DNA of 64,000 bases from NCBI GenBank assembly GCA_013298125.1, contig JAAFJP010000015.1, positions 62,001-126,000 on the forward strand, in the 5' to 3' direction. Positions 1 to 8,872 of this stretch are shown here, piece after piece (positions within the stretch are counted from its first letter, which is position 1; the number at the start of each line of letters is the position of its first letter). The DNA comes from Cytophagales bacterium. Its GTDB lineage: Bacteria; Bacteroidota; Bacteroidia; Cytophagales; Spirosomataceae. Below the pieces are notes generated by a model that was not told where the DNA came from, made no database searches, and was given only the letters and a program-made list of their open reading frames with translations. The translations under genes were made by a program, and so were the position numbers.

Positions 1-194
1 TCACTAACATTATCTGACATCAATTCACAAAAAGCTGAGTAATTACCCTTTGGATAGGCATTTACCAAAACCTCAGATATTTTTGCGGGAGTATCAATAT
101 CCGTTCTATTATCTGGAATAGTGTCTAAATAATTATCGCAACCTGCCAATGTTAGCAAGCTGAATGTACCTATATATATGATGAATTTCTTCAT
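1..194 (-). CDS. SusD/RagB-family outer-membrane lipoprotein, N-terminal part (cut by window edge)
   Basis: Only the first 64 or so codons lie in the window. The protein starts MKKFIIYIGTFSLLTLAGC, a lipoprotein signal with lipobox L-A-G-C and lipidated Cys19. It is followed by DNYLDTIPDNRTDI, the typical start of a mature SusD-like protein (a Cys, then a 'YLD..P' stretch). It lies 82 bp downstream of the SusC gene on the same strand, the usual susC-susD order. Family knowledge: SusD proteins cap the SusC transporter at the cell surface and bind the glycan or peptide substrate. The substrate cannot be told from this fragment. Confidence 0.85.
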   Translation of the reverse strand, partial: MKKFIIYIGTFSLLTLAGCDNYLDTIPDNRTDIDTPAKISEVLVNAYPKGNYSAFCELMSDNVS

Positions 195-276
195 GTGTCT
201 TTTATTTTTAATTGATAACTAATTGTTTTCTAATATGTTATATTGAAACTTTTAATTACTAATTGTACATTTTTAA

Positions 277-3200
277 TTAAATACTTGCTCTTAAAGAAAA
301 TGAAACTTGTTGTGGAACTGGCAACGCAACTCCGCCTGAACCAAAGAACTCAGGGTCTTGACCCAACAAACGTTTATCTGAATATAACAACATTAAATTC
401 GTTGCTGATACTTTTGCAGATAAGGTTTTAACGCCAATCTTTTTTGCCCATTCGACAGGTAAACTATAGCCGATTGAAACATTTTTTAATCTTACAAAGT
501 CACCATTCACAACTCTGGCAGTTGATAGATTATAAACCGTCAATGGGAAAGTTCCTGTACCTAAATTAGATTGCGTTCTTCTATCTAAAATAGAGGGAAT
601 ACTTGTTGTACTTTCATCACCTGATAGCACCCATCTATTTGAAAATTCTTTTGGGGAAGCAATCAAGTCAGTATATATTTCTGAAAACTTGGGATCAAGT
701 TTGATTTTATTTCCTCCTTGGAAAGACACAAAGAAATTAAAGTCCCAGTTTTTGTATTTAAATGTATTTGAGAAACCCCCATTGATGGTTGGGTCAAGAG
801 AACCTAAGTATTTCAGATATTGTGTCTCTTGACTTTGAATATCAATTTTGGTACTTACCTCGCCTTTTTCATCAACGAATGTTGGAATACCATTTTGATT
901 TAATCCTTTAAACTCTAATCCAAAAATACCTCTCACTGGGTAACCTTGTTGTGGTCCACCTTCTTGTTTTACTAAATCAAAAATCAAAGGCAAGCTTTTC
1001 AAGTTGGTAATTTCAGTTTTATTAAAGCCAAAGTTGAAGTTAGTTTTCCATTGAAAAGCCTTGTAATTCAGAACTGTTGCAGATAAACCAATATCTATAC
1101 CGCCCGATTTCATGTCAGCATAGTTGGCATCTTTGAACAGCTCTCCACCTACGCCCGCAGTTTTTATTCTACCGATAAGGTCAAAACCTTTTCTTTGGTA
1201 GGCATCCACGATTAAACTAATTCTATTATTGAAAAGTCCCAAGTCAAAACCAATATTAGTTTCGTATTGTTTTTCCCACGTCAGTTCAGAGTTTTCTAAG
1301 TTATCAATGATGATACGAGACTCTTTTTCTATTTGAATAGGTCTGGTTGTGATTTCATTTTTGAAGATGGCTGTCGAATTCTTCGCTCTACCGATACTGG
1401 CTGTAAGTCCGTAAGTTCCTCTTAACGACAAACGGCTAATCACGTTATTGTCTTGTAAAAATGGCTCTTCCTTAGCATTCCATGAACCACTAATGTTCCA
1501 AGTTGGTAAATATCGTGCAGAAGTAGCACGCCCCAATTGGTTTGAACCGTCAATACGTCCTGTTAGGTTAAGCGTATATTTATTCTTGTATGAATAACTG
1601 GCATTAGAGAAGAAGGCTACAAAGCGGTCTCTAATATTATTGACTCCAAAATAATTGAAGTTATAATCTAATCCCTGCTTTACGATTCTATAGTCAGTAA
1701 ATGGAACGCCTCCTTTATCAAACTGATAACCATAGCCATTCAAAAACGATTCTTGTCTATTGGCAAATCTGATTTCTTGTCCAAGTAACACATTCACATT
1801 GTGATCTACATTGAAAGTATTGTTCCAGTTTAACTGATGTCTTGCGTAATAATTCACTAATCTATCTTCATTTTGTCGATAAATACCTCCTTGTGGTAGC
1901 ACGACTACGGGTTGAGCTTCTGGATTGGCAGGGTCACGATACAGATATTTATTTGCCTGTATTACTGTGGAATTCTCAGCAGCACGATAAGCATTAGCTT
2001 GGTTAGAGCTTTCGAGTGTTTTGTTTTCTCTATTTGAGTTTACATAACGCATTGTTCCCAAAATATTATAAGTCAGGTTTTTACTGAACTTGTATTGAGT
2101 CTCTAATTGAAGTTTAAGGTCTAACTGATTCAAATCCAAATAGTTAGACTCTGTTTCTTTCAAGATATTAAAAGGAGCAAAGTCTCTTTTGAAGTATTCC
2201 AGATTACCATTTTCATCATAAGCCGTTAATGCTCTACTGGTATTGAGGGCATAACTGAACGGATTAACATCAAAATCTCTATCATATCTTCCTTGAACAA
2301 CATTATTTGTTCTATCCTGAGACCCAGGAGCTCTTTGTTCTCTGACAGAACCAACGGTGGTGAATCCCAAAGAAAACTTTTTACTCAGGTTAAAATTGGC
2401 TCGCATCGTGGCAGTATATCGTCTTACTTTATCAGCAATTGACCAACCGCTATCATCATAAACTGAAGTTGAGAAATAATACTGTGCTGCATCTGTACCT
2501 GCATTGATGCTCAAAGAATGTTCTTGTGTAAGAGAGTTACGGAACAATAATTTAAACCAATCAGTATTAACCCCAGCGTATCTTTGAAGAAAATTAGAAC
2601 GTGCTTCGGGTGTATTCTCTAAACCAAATTTCTTAGTGGCGGGGTCATAAGTACTTATTAAGTCATACATTTTTCCATAAACACCCGAATTTGAACGACG
2701 AGAAACATCACTGTAAGTTAGCCAGCCTTTACGTTCCATTTCGGCATAAACGCCCATTTGTTCATTTGAATTCATGATATTATAAGTATCATAAGTAGGG
2801 CGAAGCGTAATAGCGAAGTTACTTGAATAACTAACGGTTGGAGCTTGTACACGTCCTTTTTTAGTCGTGATTACTACCACACCATTCATAGCTCTTGCAC
2901 CATAAAGTGCTGTTGCCGAAGCATCTTTCAAGATTTGGAAAGATTCAATATCATCAGAGTTGAGACCCGCCACGGCAGAACCTAAGAGTGTATTGGCATT
3001 TCCAGAAGATAAATCATCGTTAGAGATATTTACGACATCTTCTAAAACTACGCCATCAATTACCCAAAGCGGTTTGTTCTCACCCGTGATAGAAGTTGCA
3101 CCACGCACCCTGATTTTAGGAGCTGTACCAAACGTACCCGAAACGTTCTGAACAGAAACCCCTGCCGCACGACCTTCGAGCATACGCCCTACGTCAATCG

Positions 3201-3657
3201 TACCTGCGAGTTTTACGTCCTCCGCTTTCAGTTTGACGGCTGCCCCTGTGAAGTTGGCTCGGTCAATTTTCTGATAACCCGTTACAACCACCTCATCAAG
3301 AGCTTTTGTATCAGACTCTAAGGACACATTGATGCGAGATTGTTTGTTTACTGCCACTTCTTGGGTAGTAAATCCAATGGCAGAGAAAACCAGCGTAGCA
3401 CCGTCTTTGACTTTGATGGTATATTCACCATTCACATTAGCGGCAACCCCATTTTTAGTTCCCTTCTCTCTGACAGCAGCTCCTGGAATAGCTACACCTT
3501 CGCTACCAGCTTCGGTAATTTTACCAGAAACCGTGATTTCGAGTGTATTATTTTTTGAGGGTTCTGTCTTGGCATGAACATAATTTGTCAATAAAGCCAA
3601 ACAAAATATGAGTGGATTTATCCATTTTATGTGAAACATAGTTAAGTTTTTCTTCAT
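277..3657 (-). CDS. SusC/RagA-type TonB-dependent outer-membrane transporter
   Basis: 1126 residues, a usual SusC length. In order: signal peptide (about residues 1-29), carboxypeptidase-regulatory-like beta-sandwich (about 40-112, with VSGKITEAG and GVAANVNGEYTIKV), a DEVVVTGY box near 119-126, plug domain (about 130-260, with IRVRGATSI and PLWVIDGVVL), then a long beta-barrel ending in SFSLRASI with a terminal aromatic/hydrophobic strand. It imports a substrate across the outer membrane using TonB energy, with the SusD lipoprotein encoded immediately downstream. No anti-sigma/ECF pair, SARP or glycoside hydrolase lies in the window, so the substrate is unknown. It is divergent from the gamma-carbonic-anhydrase-like gene across a 215-bp AT-rich gap. 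Confidence 0.95.
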   Translation of the reverse strand: MKKNLTMFHIKWINPLIFCLALLTNYVHAKTEPSKNNTLEITVSGKITEAGSEGVAIPGAAVREKGTKNGVAANVNGEYTIKVKDGATLVFSAIGFTTQEVAVNKQSRINVSLESDTKALDEVVVTGYQKIDRANFTGAAVKLKAEDVKLAGTIDVGRMLEGRAAGVSVQNVSGTFGTAPKIRVRGATSITGENKPLWVIDGVVLEDVVNISNDDLSSGNANTLLGSAVAGLNSDDIESFQILKDASATALYGARAMNGVVVITTKKGRVQAPTVSYSSNFAITLRPTYDTYNIMNSNEQMGVYAEMERKGWLTYSDVSRRSNSGVYGKMYDLISTYDPATKKFGLENTPEARSNFLQRYAGVNTDWFKLLFRNSLTQEHSLSINAGTDAAQYYFSTSVYDDSGWSIADKVRRYTATMRANFNLSKKFSLGFTTVGSVREQRAPGSQDRTNNVVQGRYDRDFDVNPFSYALNTSRALTAYDENGNLEYFKRDFAPFNILKETESNYLDLNQLDLKLQLETQYKFSKNLTYNILGTMRYVNSNRENKTLESSNQANAYRAAENSTVIQANKYLYRDPANPEAQPVVVLPQGGIYRQNEDRLVNYYARHQLNWNNTFNVDHNVNVLLGQEIRFANRQESFLNGYGYQFDKGGVPFTDYRIVKQGLDYNFNYFGVNNIRDRFVAFFSNASYSYKNKYTLNLTGRIDGSNQLGRATSARYLPTWNISGSWNAKEEPFLQDNNVISRLSLRGTYGLTASIGRAKNSTAIFKNEITTRPIQIEKESRIIIDNLENSELTWEKQYETNIGFDLGLFNNRISLIVDAYQRKGFDLIGRIKTAGVGGELFKDANYADMKSGGIDIGLSATVLNYKAFQWKTNFNFGFNKTEITNLKSLPLIFDLVKQEGGPQQGYPVRGIFGLEFKGLNQNGIPTFVDEKGEVSTKIDIQSQETQYLKYLGSLDPTINGGFSNTFKYKNWDFNFFVSFQGGNKIKLDPKFSEIYTDLIASPKEFSNRWVLSGDESTTSIPSILDRRTQSNLGTGTFPLTVYNLSTARVVNGDFVRLKNVSIGYSLPVEWAKKIGVKTLSAKVSATNLMLLYSDKRLLGQDPEFFGSGGVALPVPQQVSFSLRASI

Positions 3658-3834
3658 AAGAATTGTTGATTGTAAATTTTTAAAGGGAATAGTTTTGCAA
3701 GTTTTACGATTGTCAAATACGAATATATTAAAAAATGTTTATATTTAACTTAACCCTTGTTCAATATTAACGTTTAAACGGTGATTCTATTTTTTTTGTT
3801 TGGAATATTATCTTTATCAATTAATTCTAAGATG

Positions 3835-3842
3835 TATATTTG
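3835..3842 (+). promoter_or_regulatory. Bacteroidota -7 promoter box (TATATTTG)
   Basis: The octamer fits TAnnTTTG, the -7 element used by the primary sigma factor of Bacteroidota. It ends 30 bp before the ATG at 3873, a plausible 5' leader length. No clear TTG -33 element was found at the usual spacing, so the site rests on the -7 box and its position. Confidence 0.45.
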
Positions 3843-3872
3843 TGCCATTCTGATAACTCAATCTCCAAAAAT

Positions 3873-4382
3873 ATGCCTTTAATCAAACCCGTAAGGGGAA
3901 TATTACCCAAATTTGGGAATAACTGTTGGTGTGCCGAGAACTCAACAATCGTTGGAGATGTAACGATGGGAGAAAACTGTACGGTCTGGTTTAATGCTGT
4001 TGTGCGTGGAGATGTTAATTCCATTGTTATCGGTAATAATTCTAATATTCAAGATGGTGCAATTATTCATTGCACTTATCAAAAAACCAAAACCATCATT
4101 GGTAATTATGTCTCAATTGCACACAATGCCATTGTACACGGTTGTATCATTGAAGATAATGTATTGGTAGGAATGGGGGCAATTATCATGGACGGTGCAG
4201 TTGTTGAAACAGGCTCTATCATCGCCGCAGGGGCAATTGTTACGCAAAACACTCGTGTACCCGCAGGTACAATATACGCTGGAAACCCCGCTAAATTTTT
4301 GAAAAATGTTTCGCCCGAAGCCTCAGAAGTCTCTATGAGAACAGCTAATAATTATGTTATGTATTCGGAGTGGTTTAAATAA
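3873..4382 (+). CDS. Gamma-carbonic-anhydrase-like hexapeptide-repeat protein
   Basis: 169 residues from the ATG at 3873. An upstream TTG at 3840 would add 11 residues but overlaps the probable promoter box, so it was not chosen. The chain is a left-handed beta-helix of hexapeptide repeats (STIVGDVTMGENCTVWFNAV and following). His66 (IIHCTY), His84 and His89 (SIAHNAIVHG) fit the three metal-binding histidines of the gamma-class carbonic anhydrase/YrdA/PaaY group. The C-terminal segment AGNPAKFLKNV is typical of this family. Whether it hydrates CO2 cannot be read from sequence, since many family members have no demonstrated activity. It is followed by a palindromic element and a HIT-family gene on the same strand. 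Confidence 0.88.
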   Translation: MPLIKPVRGILPKFGNNCWCAENSTIVGDVTMGENCTVWFNAVVRGDVNSIVIGNNSNIQDGAIIHCTYQKTKTIIGNYVSIAHNAIVHGCIIEDNVLVGMGAIIMDGAVVETGSIIAAGAIVTQNTRVPAGTIYAGNPAKFLKNVSPEASEVSMRTANNYVMYSEWFK

Positions 4383-4395
4383 AATATCGGTTAAA

Positions 4396-4469
4396 GGTAA
4401 ACGGTACACGGTGAACGTATATATCATCGTATCATTTTCCCATATACCGTTCACCTTTTACCGTTTACC
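4396..4469. repeat. Palindromic intergenic element (GGTAAACGG family)
   Basis: Inverted arms 4396-4417 and 4448-4469 match at about 20 of 22 positions (GGTAAACGGTACACGGTGAA against its reverse complement), with a 30-nt AT-rich loop. It fills the gap between two plus-strand genes. A related short hairpin lies at 47962-47990, so this is a dispersed family rather than a terminator. Confidence 0.7.
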
Positions 4470-4475
4470 AAAAAA

Positions 4476-4865
4476 ATGACAATATTCACAAAAATCGTCA
4501 ATGGCGAAATTCCTTGCCATAAAATTGCGGAAGATGATAATTTTCTTGCGTTCTTAGACATCACTCCATTAGCAGATGGACATACGCTGGTGATTCCCAA
4601 AAAAGAGATTGATTATATCTTTGATTTAGAGGATAATTTACTGGCTGGATTGATACTATTTGCTAAAAAAATAGCCCCTGCCATCGCACAGGCGTGTCCG
4701 TGTAGGCGAGTAGGGGTGTCGGTGATAGGGTTAGAAGTACCTCACGCCCACGTACATTTGATTCCTCTGAATTCGATGAATGACATTAATTTTACGAGAG
4801 AAAAAATGAAGCCTTCACAAGAAGAATTGAAGGCAACTGCCGAGAGAATTGTGGGGTGTTTATAA
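4476..4865 (+). CDS. HIT-family nucleotide hydrolase
   Basis: 129 residues, standard length for a bacterial Hint-like protein. The N-terminus TIFTKIVNGEIPCHKIAEDD and the segment ADGHTLVIPKK are characteristic. The catalytic triad motif H90-A-H92-V-H94 (PHAHVHLIPL) is intact, with His92 or His94 expected to serve as nucleophile/general base by family analogy. HIT proteins hydrolyse AMP-linked phosphoramidates or dinucleotides in the cytoplasm. The start is the first ATG after the palindromic element, and no good Shine-Dalgarno is visible, as is common in this phylum. Confidence 0.95.
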   Translation: MTIFTKIVNGEIPCHKIAEDDNFLAFLDITPLADGHTLVIPKKEIDYIFDLEDNLLAGLILFAKKIAPAIAQACPCRRVGVSVIGLEVPHAHVHLIPLNSMNDINFTREKMKPSQEELKATAERIVGCL

Positions 4866-4891
4866 ACAAAGCGGTTTAATGTTTTCAAATC

Positions 4892-4956
4892 GTAGGGGCG
4901 TATCGCATACGCCCACATTCTGACAAACAATGTGGGCGTATGCGATACGCCCCTAC
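4892..4956. repeat. Perfect palindromic element (GTAGGGGCG family), copy 1
   Basis: Arms 4892-4919 and 4929-4956 are perfect 28-bp inverted repeats (starting GTAGGGGCGTATCGCATACG) around a 9-nt loop. It sits between the convergent HIT gene and nadA. Related copies occur at 13109-13300 (interrupted by a MITE) and 18670-18725. It may act as a bidirectional terminator, but the shared sequence marks it as a dispersed repeat. Confidence 0.85.
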
Positions 4957-4973
4957 CTAATATCACCAAATAC

Positions 4974-5963
4974 TTACTTACTAATCTCCAACATCGCCTT
5001 CAAAGCCTTCAAAGCTGGCACTCTCACGTCTTCTGGCACTTGAATTTCAGGCAATTCATAAAACATGGCGTTGTACAATTTCTCCATCGTGTTCATCTTC
5101 ATATACGGACACTCAGAACACGCACATGAATTTTTCTCATTAGCAGGGGCAGGAATCAGCTTTTTGTTAGGTACTGATTCTTTCATTTTATGCAAAATCC
5201 CCGCTTCGGTTGCTACGATAAACTCCTGATTTTCAGAGGTTTTGACGAAATTCAAAAGAGCCGTAGTCGAACCCACAAAATCAGCTTGTGACAAAACCAC
5301 TTCCTTACATTCTGGGTGGGCAATCAACAGTGCATTGGGATTTTCTTCTTTGACTTTCTTTAATTTTTCCAAAGAAATATCAATGTGAACCATGCACGCA
5401 CCTTCCCACAAAATCAAATCACGACCTGTTTTCTTGGCTACGTAGCGACCCAAATTTTCATCGGGAGCAAAGATAATTTGCTTGTCTTTTGGGATAGATT
5501 CCACCACTTTCACAGCATTGGATGACGTGCAGATAATGTCGGTCATTGCCTTGATGTCGGCAGTACAATTGATATAACTTACCACGACGGCATCAGGATG
5601 TTTTGCCTTAAAAGCCGCAAACTCCTCTTTGGGAGCAGCATCTGCCAATGAACAACCTGCATTAAAATCTGGGAGAACCACCTTTTTGTTGGGGTTCAAG
5701 ATTTTGGCGGTTTCACCCATAAAATGCACGCCACAGAATACAATCATGTCGGCATCGGTTTTCTCGGCGGCTTGTGCCAATCCGAGGCTATCGCCCAAGT
5801 AATCAGCAATATCCTGAATCTCGGAATCGACATAATAATGAGCCAAAATGACCGCATTTTTCTCTTTTTTCAATTTCAAGATTTGCTCTTTCAAATCTCC
5901 GCCCTTGAAAGGCACTGAACGGCTCACGTAGCCAACTCGTTGTGATTCTTCTAATAAATTCAT
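4974..5963 (-). CDS. nadA: Quinolinate synthase
   Basis: 329 residues. NadA condenses iminoaspartate with dihydroxyacetone phosphate to quinolinate in de novo NAD synthesis, using a [4Fe-4S] cluster. Motifs seen: [17 protein letters not shown] (about 39-55), [14 protein letters not shown] (76-89), [10 protein letters not shown] with Cys104, EGACMVH with Cys190, and the C-terminal group Cys280/282/285 (CACSECPYM). These supply the three expected cluster ligands. nadC lies 0.9 kb upstream on the same strand but two accessory genes separate them. The start ATG at 5963 gives an N-terminus of usual length. Confidence 0.97.
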   Translation of the reverse strand: MNLLEESQRVGYVSRSVPFKGGDLKEQILKLKKEKNAVILAHYYVDSEIQDIADYLGDSLGLAQAAEKTDADMIVFCGVHFMGETAKILNPNKKVVLPDFNAGCSLADAAPKEEFAAFKAKHPDAVVVSYINCTADIKAMTDIICTSSNAVKVVESIPKDKQIIFAPDENLGRYVAKKTGRDLILWEGACMVHIDISLEKLKKVKEENPNALLIAHPECKEVVLSQADFVGSTTALLNFVKTSENQEFIVATEAGILHKMKESVPNKKLIPAPANEKNSCACSECPYMKMNTMEKLYNAMFYELPEIQVPEDVRVPALKALKAMLEISK

Positions 5964-5970
5964 AATATGT

Positions 5971-6022
5971 AGCCCGATGCTTCCGCATCGGCTTTTATAC
6001 TTTTCCGATGTGGAAACATCGG
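5971..6022. repeat. Tandem short hairpins (CCGATG type)
   Basis: Two neighbouring hairpins fill the gap between the kinase-like gene and nadA. The first pairs the segments at 5974-5980 and 5985-5991 (CCGATGC / GCATCGG). The second pairs 6005-6011 and 6016-6022 (CCGATGT / ACATCGG). The near-identical arms can also pair with each other. This resembles the other intergenic palindromic repeats rather than a simple terminator. Confidence 0.55.
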
Positions 6023-6042
6023 GTTACAGTTTTATTTCAAAT

Positions 6043-6591
6043 CTAAACTATTAAATATTGTATCAAATCATTGTCTCTGAACCAGTTAGGAATGTGATTT
6101 GGTGAAACTTCAATGATATTCATATCAGAAACATCCAGAAATTTTATCGTTTTAAAAAGTTCTATATTTTCTCTAAACAATCGAAAAGTATTCTCAAACA
6201 TTTCTTCAATAATTGCTTGTTCAACTAAATGTCCTCCGTTCCGATGTCTTGTTTCAGCTCTCAATAAACACAATTCTATATTATCCGTAAAATAAAGAAT
6301 TAGATGAATATGATTACTTGAATCAAAATACGCAATTGATTTCAAGTAGTCGTAATGAGACTGAAAACCTAAATTGAGTTCTAAAACAAAGTCTTTTTTC
6401 TCGAATAGATGATTTTTAATTTTTTGATTAACGCCAAATGTTGCTAATTGTTGATAATCCTGAAAACCCTCTTTTCGATATTGATACGCCGCTAAATCTT
6501 GGTCAATAATTGATATTCCATCAGGAACATAATCAAATGAACTTGAACTTTTCCCGATACCTGGTGGTCCAGCAATGAGGTATATATTCAT
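6043..6591 (-). CDS. Zeta-toxin-like P-loop kinase
   Basis: 182 residues. A Walker A motif GPPGIGKS at residues 8-15 starts immediately at the N-terminus, followed by IIDQDLAAYQYR and a later basic segment RAETRHRNGGHLVEQAIIEEMFE. This is the layout of small zeta-toxin/AAA-type kinases that phosphorylate UDP-activated sugars or other small molecules. Its start codon overlaps the stop of the upstream small gene by 4 bp (6588-6591), so the two are translationally coupled, as in toxin-antitoxin pairs. Toxicity is not shown by the sequence; a housekeeping sugar or nucleotide kinase role remains possible. The pair lies between nadC and nadA, suggesting insertion into an NAD operon. Confidence 0.6.
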   Translation of the reverse strand: MNIYLIAGPPGIGKSSSSFDYVPDGISIIDQDLAAYQYRKEGFQDYQQLATFGVNQKIKNHLFEKKDFVLELNLGFQSHYDYLKSIAYFDSSNHIHLILYFTDNIELCLLRAETRHRNGGHLVEQAIIEEMFENTFRLFRENIELFKTIKFLDVSDMNIIEVSPNHIPNWFRDNDLIQYLIV

Positions 6592-6791
6592 CTTAATTTC
6601 TCTATTCTACCATCTTTATATTCAGCGACGGGGACACCTTCTAAATAATAAACCAATGGCTGATTAATAGAAAAGAGATAATTTCTTATGTTTTTTTTAC
6701 TTTGTTCTTGCCAATTTTTATACTCGATTGGTGACATCTGACTCGTAGGTTTAGTCATTTTACCTGTTCTATATTGAATTTCTTTTACCAT
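6588..6791 (-). CDS. Small protein coupled to the zeta-like kinase (possible antitoxin)
   Basis: 67 residues from the ATG at 6791. An ATG at 6830 would add 13 residues (MQYSGIQIFTNKI) that look like translated intergenic sequence. The protein is polar and charged, with MSPIEYKNWQEQSKKNIRNYL in the middle and a C-terminal LVYYLEGVPVAEYKDGRIEKL. It has no membrane segment and I recognise no family. Its stop overlaps the start of the downstream kinase gene, so co-production is likely. An antitoxin role is inferred from context only. Confidence 0.5.
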   Translation of the reverse strand: MVKEIQYRTGKMTKPTSQMSPIEYKNWQEQSKKNIRNYLFSINQPLVYYLEGVPVAEYKDGRIEKLR

Positions 6792-6838
6792 TATTTTATT
6801 TGTAAATATTTGAATGCCAGAATATTGCAAAAATTATT

Positions 6839-6864
6839 CCCCCTAATTCCCAATCCCTAACCTC
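6839..6864. repeat. CCCTAAT-family repeat, partial copy
   Basis: A short run of CCCCTAATTCCCAATCCCTAA-type sequence abuts and overlaps the nadC stop codon. The same wording recurs as long inverted arms at 46507-46682 and upstream of the GH3-like gene at 52905-52933. Confidence 0.5.
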
Positions 6865-7717
6865 AATACGCTTTCAAACTCAAATCTAAACTATTCACAT
6901 GATGTGTCAAAGCTCCGCATGAAATATAATCTACGCCACATTCGGCATATTCCCGAATCGTGGTTTCATTGATGCCTCCCGATGCCTCGGTCATGAATTT
7001 TCCATCAATCATCTTGACGGCTTCACGGAGGTTTTCAAACGAGAAATTATCCAACATAATTCTATCCACTTGCCCAATTGCTAAGACCTGACGGAGTTCA
7101 TCCAGATTTCTGACTTCAATTTCTATTTGTAAATTACGACCCGTAACTCGCAGATATTCAAGGGCTTGATTAATGGCGTTGTGTATGCCACCTGCATAAT
7201 CCACGTGATTATCCTTTATCAAAATCATATCGAATAAAGCATAACGGTGATTGACGGCACCGCCAATTTTGCACGCCCATTTTTCGCATAATCTGAAATT
7301 TGGCGTAGTTTTACGAGTGTCCAATAATTTGGTATTTGTACCTTCTAATAATTTTACCATCGAAGCCGTGTAGGTGGCAATGCCCGACATTCGTTGCATA
7401 CAGTTCAGCACCAAGCGTTCAGCTTTGAGAATGGACTGCGACGAACCCGCCACCGTCAAAACGATTTCACCTTTCGAGATGCTTGCACCGTCTTGTAAAA
7501 TGGTTTCTACCACTAAGTTAGCATCTACTTCGGCAAAAATCATTTTGGCTAATTCGACTCCCGCCAAGATGCCCGTATCTTTCACCAAAAGCCTTGCCCG
7601 ACCTGTGGCAGTGCTTGGAATCGTGGAAAGGGAAGTATGGTCTCCATCACCCACGTCTTCGTGCAGGGCGGTTTGAATGAAGTTTTTTAGGTAAGTTGGT
7701 TCTAAGTAATTGAACAT
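6863..7717 (-). CDS. nadC: Nicotinate-nucleotide pyrophosphorylase (carboxylating)
   Basis: 284 residues, normal length. It converts quinolinate and PRPP to nicotinate mononucleotide, CO2 and PPi, the step after NadA. Visible motifs: HEDVGDGDHTS (19-29), LNCMQRMSGIAT (104-115), the PRPP/quinolinate-binding LLDTRKTTPNFR (131-142), then KIGGAVNHRYALFDMILIKDNH and the C-terminal EASGGIN and GVDYISCGALTH barrel segments. It probably once formed an operon with nadA; a zeta-like kinase and small partner now lie between them. Confidence 0.97.
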   Translation of the reverse strand: MFNYLEPTYLKNFIQTALHEDVGDGDHTSLSTIPSTATGRARLLVKDTGILAGVELAKMIFAEVDANLVVETILQDGASISKGEIVLTVAGSSQSILKAERLVLNCMQRMSGIATYTASMVKLLEGTNTKLLDTRKTTPNFRLCEKWACKIGGAVNHRYALFDMILIKDNHVDYAGGIHNAINQALEYLRVTGRNLQIEIEVRNLDELRQVLAIGQVDRIMLDNFSFENLREAVKMIDGKFMTEASGGINETTIREYAECGVDYISCGALTHHVNSLDLSLKAY

Positions 7718-7784
7718 AAATTAATTTGGTAATTTGAAGATTTGAAAATGAATTTACGGTTAATATCTGCTTTCCCTAAAAGCT

Positions 7785-7822
7785 AAAATTGGTCGTTGGT
7801 TTATAAATCAACGACCAATTTT
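7785..7822. terminator. Hairpin terminator between the SUMF1-like gene and nadC
   Basis: Perfect 14-bp inverted repeat, 7785-7798 against 7809-7822 (AAAATTGGTCGTTG arms), with A/T flanks on both sides. It lies 75 bp past the stop of the upstream minus-strand gene, so it could end that transcript. Confidence 0.7.
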
Positions 7823-7896
7823 TATTTCTACTATTTCCATCATTCTAAAAGATTTGTTGCTCAAAAATAACGGTTTTTATTTGATAAATGTTTGTC

Positions 7897-8835
7897 CTAC
7901 TTCAACACCCCCTCAAAAAACGCCAAAACCTCTTCCTTCGTTGGTTGTTTCACAGGGCGAACGACTCTGAAACCCACAAAAGGAGAATCAGCATTCCACC
8001 ATTTACTTTTGGGAATTTGAGGATCACGGCGGTTCCAAATTGGGTCGGATTTTAGGCGGTCGGCACTGCGTAATTCTGTGGCTTCGCTTTGGTAATTTCC
8101 GCCTTTTACGGTGCTTGGATAACGCTTTAATTTTACGTTGTATGGATTAGTTTGTCCTTCCGAAATGGTTTTGTAAAAACCTTCGTCATATTGGTCAAGT
8201 GTCCATTCTGCCACATTTCCTAGCATATCATACAAGCCCCAAGGGTTCGGTTTTTTCTCTGCCACATGATGATATTTTTCTTCTGAATTGGTTTTAAACC
8301 ATGCGTAATTACTTAATTCTGAGGCATTTGCTCCAAAAAAGAAGGACGTTTTGCTTCCTGCCCTACACGCATATTCCCACTCGGCTTCGGTGGGTAATCG
8401 GTAGAACAAACCTGTTTTAAAATATAACCATTTGCAGTACATCAAAGCCGCATATTGTTGCATCGAATTGGCTGGAAATCCGCCTACTTTACCCATCCCC
8501 AAGGTGAAATCTATGTACGGTGGCGATGGTCTCGTGATGGCATCGGGTTTGGGCTCGGGGTCACGTTCTTCTTCAAAAAATAGTTGATATTCATCGTACG
8601 TCACTTCGGTTGCTCCCATCCAAAGGGCTTCGATTTTCACCTTGACTTGTGGACTTTCATCTGCCTCATGTCCTATTTCATTTTCGGGACTTCCTAACAT
8701 AAATTCCCCCGCAGGAATCGGCATCATTTTAAACTTCACAGTCGTATTAGGAATCACTTGCTCATACGCCTTAAAATCCTGTGAAATAGCGATTTGGGAG
8801 ATAAAAAGGAAGATGATGAAAAATATTTTTTGCAT
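7897..8835 (-). CDS. Secreted formylglycine-generating-enzyme (SUMF1)-like protein
   Basis: 312 residues with a signal peptide (about 1-18, MQKIFFIIFLFISQIAIS). The SUMF1/FGE-sulfatase fold follows: IPAGEFMLGSPENEIGHEAD (about 40-60), WMGATEVTYDEYQLF, RLPTEAEWEYACRAGS, NPWGLYDMLGNVAEWTLD and a C-terminal SPFVGFRVVRPV. Lack of a lipobox argues against GldJ/GldK gliding lipoproteins. No sulfatase is nearby. Many Bacteroidota paralogues of this fold lack true formylglycine-generating activity, so the function is uncertain. It is followed closely by apbE on the same strand (37 bp gap), so the two may share a transcript. Confidence 0.85.
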   Translation of the reverse strand: MQKIFFIIFLFISQIAISQDFKAYEQVIPNTTVKFKMMPIPAGEFMLGSPENEIGHEADESPQVKVKIEALWMGATEVTYDEYQLFFEEERDPEPKPDAITRPSPPYIDFTLGMGKVGGFPANSMQQYAALMYCKWLYFKTGLFYRLPTEAEWEYACRAGSKTSFFFGANASELSNYAWFKTNSEEKYHHVAEKKPNPWGLYDMLGNVAEWTLDQYDEGFYKTISEGQTNPYNVKLKRYPSTVKGGNYQSEATELRSADRLKSDPIWNRRDPQIPKSKWWNADSPFVGFRVVRPVKQPTKEEVLAFFEGVLK

Positions 8836-8872
8836 GATTTTGGTAAAAAAATTAAGAGTTCAAAAGTACACA

